A stretch of 64,000 nucleotides of DNA from an uncultured Alphaproteobacteria bacterium (GTDB lineage Bacteria > Pseudomonadota > Alphaproteobacteria > Rs-D84): the NCBI GenBank assembly GCA_934230415.1, contig CAKQEW010000001.1, positions 1 through 64,000 of the forward strand, written 5' to 3'. The position numbers and the translations under genes were made by a program. Shown here piece by piece: positions 59,882 through 64,000 of the stretch. A model generated the notes under the pieces. That model was not told the origin of the DNA. It was given only the letters and a program-made list of their open reading frames with translations, and did not search any database. Within the stretch, counting starts at the first letter, position 1. Every line of letters begins with the position of its first letter.

Positions 59882-60784
59882 TTGTCCACAATAAAAACTA
59901 AATTAACATTGTTAAAAGAATTACTGGCACTGAAAGAAGTTATTGATGCAGGACAGATTCAAATTGCGGCAAATAATAACGGAATAAAGCATTCTAATTT
60001 ATCAAAAATGATTTCTGATTTGGAATCACGTATGAACGCAACATTGTTACAACGCACCCCCACCGGGTGTTTGGCGACAAATGCAACACCAGAAATATAT
60101 TCACACATTGAAACAATATCCAAGGCATTGGATGCGATACTGGACGTTACCAGTCCACACGAAGAATTGACCGGATACATATCTATTATGGTTGCCGAAG
60201 GATTGGTTGGCAGTTACCTGTTACGCGACCTGTCAAAATTCTATGCCATCCACCCGAAAATCCGCCTGGATTTATTAACGAATCGTCAACAGAATTTATC
60301 CAACGTTGAACTGGCAATCGTGGATGCGCGTTCTAATAATACAATTCTGGGTAAAATATTGTACAGAATGCTTGTCAAGGCGCACTTCTTTGCGTCCCAA
60401 CAATACCTGGATGCGCATGGCATGCCTCGCGATTTGGATGATATGCTGGAAAATTTTGACATATGCATGTACCAGCCATATCTAAATACACCAGAATTTG
60501 CATTCCTGGCAAAACGGGCACGCAAACTGAACACCACCACCGATTCGGTTGGTATGATATTCCGCCTGATACATGATGGCGATGGGTTGGGCCTGTTGCC
60601 CGGATGGTCTGTGCCACGTGAACCATTGTTGGTGCGCGTACCAAACATAGACGTGGAATACGAACATGTTATTGTGGTCGTATGTAATCCAAAGCTGGCC
60701 GATACACCAAAAATTGTGGCGTTTAAAAAATTCTTTGAACATTTCTGTACCCAGCATAATATAAACATAGAACGATTGGATTAG
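59882..60784 (+). CDS. LysR-family transcriptional regulator
   Basis: A 300-residue DNA-binding regulator with an N-terminal winged helix (LLKELLALKEVIDAG, GIKHSNLSKMISDLESRM), the usual Thr/Gly linker, and an effector-binding domain (TGYISIMVAEGLVGSYLLRD to DTPKIVAFKKFFEHF). The start is a TTG at 59882, chosen because AAAGGAG ends seven bases before it and the helix begins there. Its target is not shown; it precedes ogt on the same strand by 11 bases. Confidence 0.85.
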   Translation: MSTIKTKLTLLKELLALKEVIDAGQIQIAANNNGIKHSNLSKMISDLESRMNATLLQRTPTGCLATNATPEIYSHIETISKALDAILDVTSPHEELTGYISIMVAEGLVGSYLLRDLSKFYAIHPKIRLDLLTNRQQNLSNVELAIVDARSNNTILGKILYRMLVKAHFFASQQYLDAHGMPRDLDDMLENFDICMYQPYLNTPEFAFLAKRARKLNTTTDSVGMIFRLIHDGDGLGLLPGWSVPREPLLVRVPNIDVEYEHVIVVVCNPKLADTPKIVAFKKFFEHFCTQHNINIERLD

Positions 60785-60795
60785 CGCAGGTTCAC

Positions 60796-61278
60796 ATGTA
60801 TACAGCACAATATAATTCACCGATTGGCGTATTAACATTGGCGGCAACGCGTGATGCATTATGCGGCCTGTGGATTTGTGGCCAGAAATATCATGGCACA
60901 ACCGATGGTGCGGCGCGTGATACGGACAACATCGCATTGCGTCGTGCCATGCATTGGCTGGATGAATACTTTGCGGGCCGCGCCCCAGAAATCAATTTTA
61001 ATATTAATCCCACAGGGACCGTATTTCAGCGGCGTGTATGGCATGAATTAAGCCTGATTCCACACGGGCAAACCGTAACATATGGCGATATCGCACACCG
61101 CATCGGTTGCAAATCCGCGCGCGCGGTTGGTATGGCAATTGGCCACAACCCGATTTCAATTATAATCCCATGCCATCGCGTAATTGGCGCAAACGGCAAA
61201 CTGACCGGATATGCCGGCGGAATAAAAACAAAAGAAAAATTATTAAAACTGGAACGCGGTGCTATGCGCGCCAAATAA
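60796..61278 (+). CDS. ogt: Methylated-DNA--protein-cysteine methyltransferase
   Basis: A suicide enzyme that removes alkyl groups from O6-alkylguanine. The 160 residues have the active-site IIIPCHRVIGANGKLTGYAG with the acceptor Cys, and the DNA-binding TVTYGDIAHRIGCKSARAVG. Length is normal for Ogt. Its last 17 bases overlap the end of nrdG on the opposite strand. Confidence 0.94.
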   Translation: MYTAQYNSPIGVLTLAATRDALCGLWICGQKYHGTTDGAARDTDNIALRRAMHWLDEYFAGRAPEINFNINPTGTVFQRRVWHELSLIPHGQTVTYGDIAHRIGCKSARAVGMAIGHNPISIIIPCHRVIGANGKLTGYAGGIKTKEKLLKLERGAMRAK

Positions 61279-61963
61279 CCGACGCAAACATTGCATTTAT
61301 GGCATTGCGCAGATTGTCATCATTAAAAAACTGGTCACGCTGGGCGGGCGTTGTACCATGTTCATTATCCTCAAAATGTGGAATGTATTTCTGGATGGCA
61401 ATTTTTGCCACACCACGGGCATTTAAATCGCGCGTTATTTCCATTAAATCCAGTTTTGTTACAAATCGCGGGTCGCATGTAATACGAACCTCATAATCCT
61501 TGCCGGTGGCCTGCCATATATCCAGACTGTGTATCATGCGGTCATGTGCGATATTTTGCCCCGCCAGCGCACCATATTTATCACGCGTTGTTTTATAATC
61601 CAATCCAATCCAATCAACCGTATCCGCCGCACGCTGTAAATTTTCGGGATAAAATCCGTTTGTATGCAGTCCGATTTTGAACCCCAGTTCACGTACGCGC
61701 CGCATATAATCAATTGCGGCATCACCCTGCATTAACGCCTCGCCCCCGGAAAAGACGACCGCCTCTAACTTTCCAACGCGGTCGCGCAACCAATCCAGAA
61801 CTTTGCCCGGGTCATATTCACCATCGCCAACATTCAACAAATGGGGATTGGAACAATACACGCACCGCAACGGACACCCGCGCAGGAACAGCACCGCCGC
61901 CAATTTCCCTGGATAATCAATTGTTGTGAACGGGACCAATCCCCCAATTTGAACGTCTGGCAT
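61262..61963 (-). CDS. nrdG: Anaerobic ribonucleotide reductase activating protein
   Basis: A radical-SAM enzyme that generates the glycyl radical on NrdD. The 233 residues have the Fe-S motif CPLRCVYC (CxxxCxxC), the SAM-binding VFSGGEALMQ, and the ITCDP region. It is larger than the short E. coli NrdG, like the NrdG2/PflA-type activases. It starts four bases after the glycyl radical domain gene, so the two are translated together. Confidence 0.9.
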   Translation of the reverse strand: MPDVQIGGLVPFTTIDYPGKLAAVLFLRGCPLRCVYCSNPHLLNVGDGEYDPGKVLDWLRDRVGKLEAVVFSGGEALMQGDAAIDYMRRVRELGFKIGLHTNGFYPENLQRAADTVDWIGLDYKTTRDKYGALAGQNIAHDRMIHSLDIWQATGKDYEVRITCDPRFVTKLDLMEITRDLNARGVAKIAIQKYIPHFEDNEHGTTPAQRDQFFNDDNLRNAINAMFASVIWRA

Positions 61964-61967
61964 TTTA

Positions 61968-62147
61968 TTATGCAGCCTTTTTCAACAATTCGCTGTGACG
62001 CAACCCAGTGGTCAGGCTGTTCGCCTCTGTGAATGTTTTTCTTTCACAGAATTCAGAATACTTGCCAATGTTAAAACCAGACACTGGTCTGATAAATCCC
62101 ATAGAACGCGAGAATACTTCACATGGTGTTCTTGTTGCTGCCTGCAT
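61968..62147 (-). CDS. Detached glycyl radical domain of NrdD
   Basis: A 59-residue gene between nrdD and nrdG. Its sequence RSMGFIRPVSGFNIGKYSEF then CERKTF matches the C-terminal glycyl radical region of class III reductases (compare R-x-x-G-[YF]-L ... W/F-N-x-G-K-x-x-E ... R). The main NrdD frame ends before this part, just after its zinc motif, so the radical-bearing end is made as a separate protein. TPCEVFS at the start resembles the linker found in fused NrdDs. AGGAAATAATT precedes the ATG. The tail (SELLKKAA) is extra. The Gly in MGFI is the likely radical site. Confidence 0.75.
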   Translation of the reverse strand: MQAATRTPCEVFSRSMGFIRPVSGFNIGKYSEFCERKTFTEANSLTTGLRHSELLKKAA

Positions 62148-62192
62148 AATTATTTCCTCCCTTTCGTTTATTTTTTGTAATGCATGGTTATT

Positions 62193-64000
62193 TTATTGTT
62201 CGTCTGTGCCATTTTGATTTGCGGCAATTTCCGCATCACATTTCGGACAGAATTCGTGACGTCCCGGCAAATATCCGTGTTTCGGACATATTGAAAACGT
62301 CGGGGTCAGCGTCATATACGGAATCTTGTAGTTTTCAAAGATTGTACGTACAATTTTCTGGGCGGCCTCGCCACTGGACACAGGTTCCCCCATGTACAGG
62401 TGCAACATTGTGCCACCGGTATATTTACGCTGCAGTTCTTCTTGGTGTTCCAGGGCGACAAACGGATCGTCCGTGAAATTCACCGGCAATTGGGTTGAAT
62501 TTGTATAATATGGCGCATCGTGCGTTCCTGCCGTGATGATGTCTGGGAAATTCTTGACATCGGTCTTGGCAAAACGGTACGAGCAACCCTCGGCTGGTGT
62601 CGCCTCCAGATTATACAGGTTGCCGGTCTGTTCCTGGAAATTAGCCAGATTTTCACGAATAAAGTCCATCACATCCAGAACCAACTTCTTGCCCATTGGG
62701 GTCGCGATATTTTCACGGTCCCCTGTAAAATTACGTACCATTTCATTTGCGCCATTCACACCAATGGTTGAAAAATGGTGGTTCCAATTCCCCAGGTAAC
62801 GACGCGTAAATGGGTACAGGCCACGTTCCATGTTCTTGGAAATAATCTTACGCTTAATTTCCAGCGAATCGCGTCCCAAATCCAGCAACCGTTTCAGTTC
62901 ACGGAACAAACCATCGCGGTCACCCTTGTGCATATACCCCAAACGCGCCAGGTTAATCGTAACCACGCCGATTGACCCTGTTTTTTCCGCGCTGCCGAAC
63001 AGACCACCACCACGCTTTAACAATTCACGTACATCCAGACGCAGACGGCAACACATAGAACGCACATCCGTCGGATTCAGGTCAGAGTTTAAGAAATTCT
63101 GGAAATTCGGAATACCATACTTTGCCGCCAAATCAAACAATGGCTTTACATTCGGGTGTTCCCATGGGAAATCATCCGTGATGTTGTATGTCGGGATTGG
63201 GAATGTAAATGGACGTCCCTGGGCATCGCCTTCGGTCATAACCTCCAAAAACGCCTTGTTAATTGTGTCCATTTCTGCCTGCAGGTCACCATACGTAAAA
63301 TCAACCTGCTTTTTACCAATAAATGGATGCTGGTCACGCAAATCCTTTGGACATGTCCAGTCAAATGTAAAATTGATAAACGGCGTCTGGGTTCCCCAAC
63401 GGCATGGCACCGCACAGTTAAATATCAATGTCTGCATTGCGTTTTTAACATCCGCATACGACAGGTTATCAATTCTGACATATGGTGCCAAATACGTATC
63501 CACAGACGAGAACGCCTGGGCCCCCGCAAATTCATTCTGTAACGTACCCAAGAAATTCACCATGTGCGAAATCGCGGTCGCCATATGTTTGGCCGGTTCG
63601 CACTGCAGATATCCTGGGACACCATTGAATCCTTCGTACAGCAATTCGCGCAATGACCATCCGGCACAATAGCCCGTCAGCCACCCCAGATCATGAATAT
63701 GAATTGCGGCGTTCTTGTGTGCCTCTGCGATTTCACGCGGATACAGATTCAACCAATATTCCGCGGTCACACGTTCACTGGTGCGCAAAATCAGGCCACC
63801 AATTGAATATCCGATGTTTGCATTTTCCTTGATACGCCAATTTGACCCACCGACATAGCCTTCTATGACCTCTACTGCATCAACGTACGAATCGCGAATT
63901 TCACTGCGTTTCTGGCGATAAATAATATATGATTCGGCGGTCTTGTATGCATGGGCATCCATCAGCATTTGAATAACAACATCTTGGATTTGTTCAACCG
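62193..64000 (-). CDS. nrdD: Anaerobic ribonucleoside-triphosphate reductase, catalytic part (5' end outside the window)
   Basis: A class III reductase that makes dNTPs without oxygen. The frame stays open to the window edge, and the first visible residues (VEQIQDVVIQMLMDAHAYKT then AESYIIYRQKR) are the end of an ATP-cone, so the gene starts beyond 64000. Visible features: the substrate-site SMCCRLRLDVRELLK, PFTFPIPTYNIT, the finger-loop region AHKNAAIHIHDLGWLTGYCAGWSLR (given as parts), and a C-terminal zinc motif CPKHGYLPGRHEFCPKC. It stops about 13 residues after the zinc motif and lacks the glycyl radical segment, which is encoded by the next gene. Expected for strict or facultative anaerobes. 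Confidence 0.92.
   Translation of the reverse strand, partial: VEQIQDVVIQMLMDAHAYKTAESYIIYRQKRSEIRDSYVDAVEVIEGYVGGSNWRIKENANIGYSIGGLILRTSERVTAEYWLNLYPREIAEAHKNAAIHIHDLGWLTGYCAGWSLRELLYEGFNGVPGYLQCEPAKHMATAISHMVNFLGTLQNEFAGAQAFSSVDTYLAPYVRIDNLSYADVKNAMQTLIFNCAVPCRWGTQTPFINFTFDWTCPKDLRDQHPFIGKKQVDFTYGDLQAEMDTINKAFLEVMTEGDAQGRPFTFPIPTYNITDDFPWEHPNVKPLFDLAAKYGIPNFQNFLNSDLNPTDVRSMCCRLRLDVRELLKRGGGLFGSAEKTGSIGVVTINLARLGYMHKGDRDGLFRELKRLLDLGRDSLEIKRKIISKNMERGLYPFTRRYLGNWNHHFSTIGVNGANEMVRNFTGDRENIATPMGKKLVLDVMDFIRENLANFQEQTGNLYNLEATPAEGCSYRFAKTDVKNFPDIITAGTHDAPYYTNSTQLPVNFTDDPFVALEHQEELQRKYTGGTMLHLYMGEPVSSGEAAQKIVRTIFENYKIPYMTLTPTFSICPKHGYLPGRHEFCPKCDAEIAANQNGTDEQ

Noticed and set aside
62830..63672. 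280-codon plus-strand frame opposite nrdD
   Set aside because: Antisense shadow of a conserved enzyme, no ribosome-binding site or recognisable motif.

Overview
The window is bacterial and almost entirely coding, with most genes on the minus strand. The gene content points to a small-genome alphaproteobacterium. Evidence for this: ftsE-ftsX-DUF218-plsC in one operon, acpP-fabF followed further on by mltG, a typical alphaproteobacterial ParE, an HTH protein with the LARRSGLDP/PRWPSTGSIAKIL pattern found in this class, and a dnaJ promoter that fits the alphaproteobacterial heat-shock consensus. A class III (oxygen-sensitive) ribonucleotide reductase and many secreted repeat or Cys-rich proteins suggest an anaerobic, probably host-associated organism, for example one of the gut Alphaproteobacteria (RF32-like). 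That placement is inference, not proven here.

Layout. 1-9.4 kb: the str-S10 translation operon (rpsL, rpsG, fusA, tuf, rpsJ, rplC, rplD, rplW, rplB, rpsS, rplV, rpsC), read leftwards from one strong promoter, with hairpins in its spacers. 9.5-16 kb: an outer-membrane barrel, mltG, an acyl-CoA synthetase, tRNA-Pro with tandem decayed copies of its 3' end, and fabF/acpP. 15.9-21.6 kb: lepA followed by seven tandem paralogues of an unrecognised Cys-rich family and a catalytically dead tyrosine-recombinase-like protein. 21.7-22.7 kb: a DedA/YqaA-type membrane protein and rbfA, divergent. 22.9-30.2 kb: five consecutive secreted fibre-like repeat proteins and an opacity-like barrel. 30.3-41 kb: pal, ftsEX, plsC, a secreted nuclease, tolB, an orphan ribbon-helix-helix protein, a VirB2-like protein, fba, efp, ppa and dnaN. 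41.2-51 kb: cdaA, an AsmA-like protein, a pseudouridine synthase, a pilin-like protein, uvrC, pgsA, dnaJ and parE. 51-58 kb: unknown proteins and secreted Cys-rich proteins, two of which share an almost identical C-terminal module placed as an inverted repeat, plus a second AMP-forming ligase. 58.5-64 kb: folE, a short HTH protein, a LysR regulator, ogt, and an nrdD-(glycyl radical domain)-nrdG operon in which the radical-bearing C-terminus is a separate 59-residue gene.

Most interesting points: the seven-gene Cys-rich family after lepA with its dead recombinase; the split class III reductase; hairpins sharing the same loop in four consecutive S10 operon spacers; the inverted-repeat pair of divergent surface proteins; a c-di-AMP cyclase in an apparent alphaproteobacterium; and a hairpin-rich, unassigned stretch before folE.
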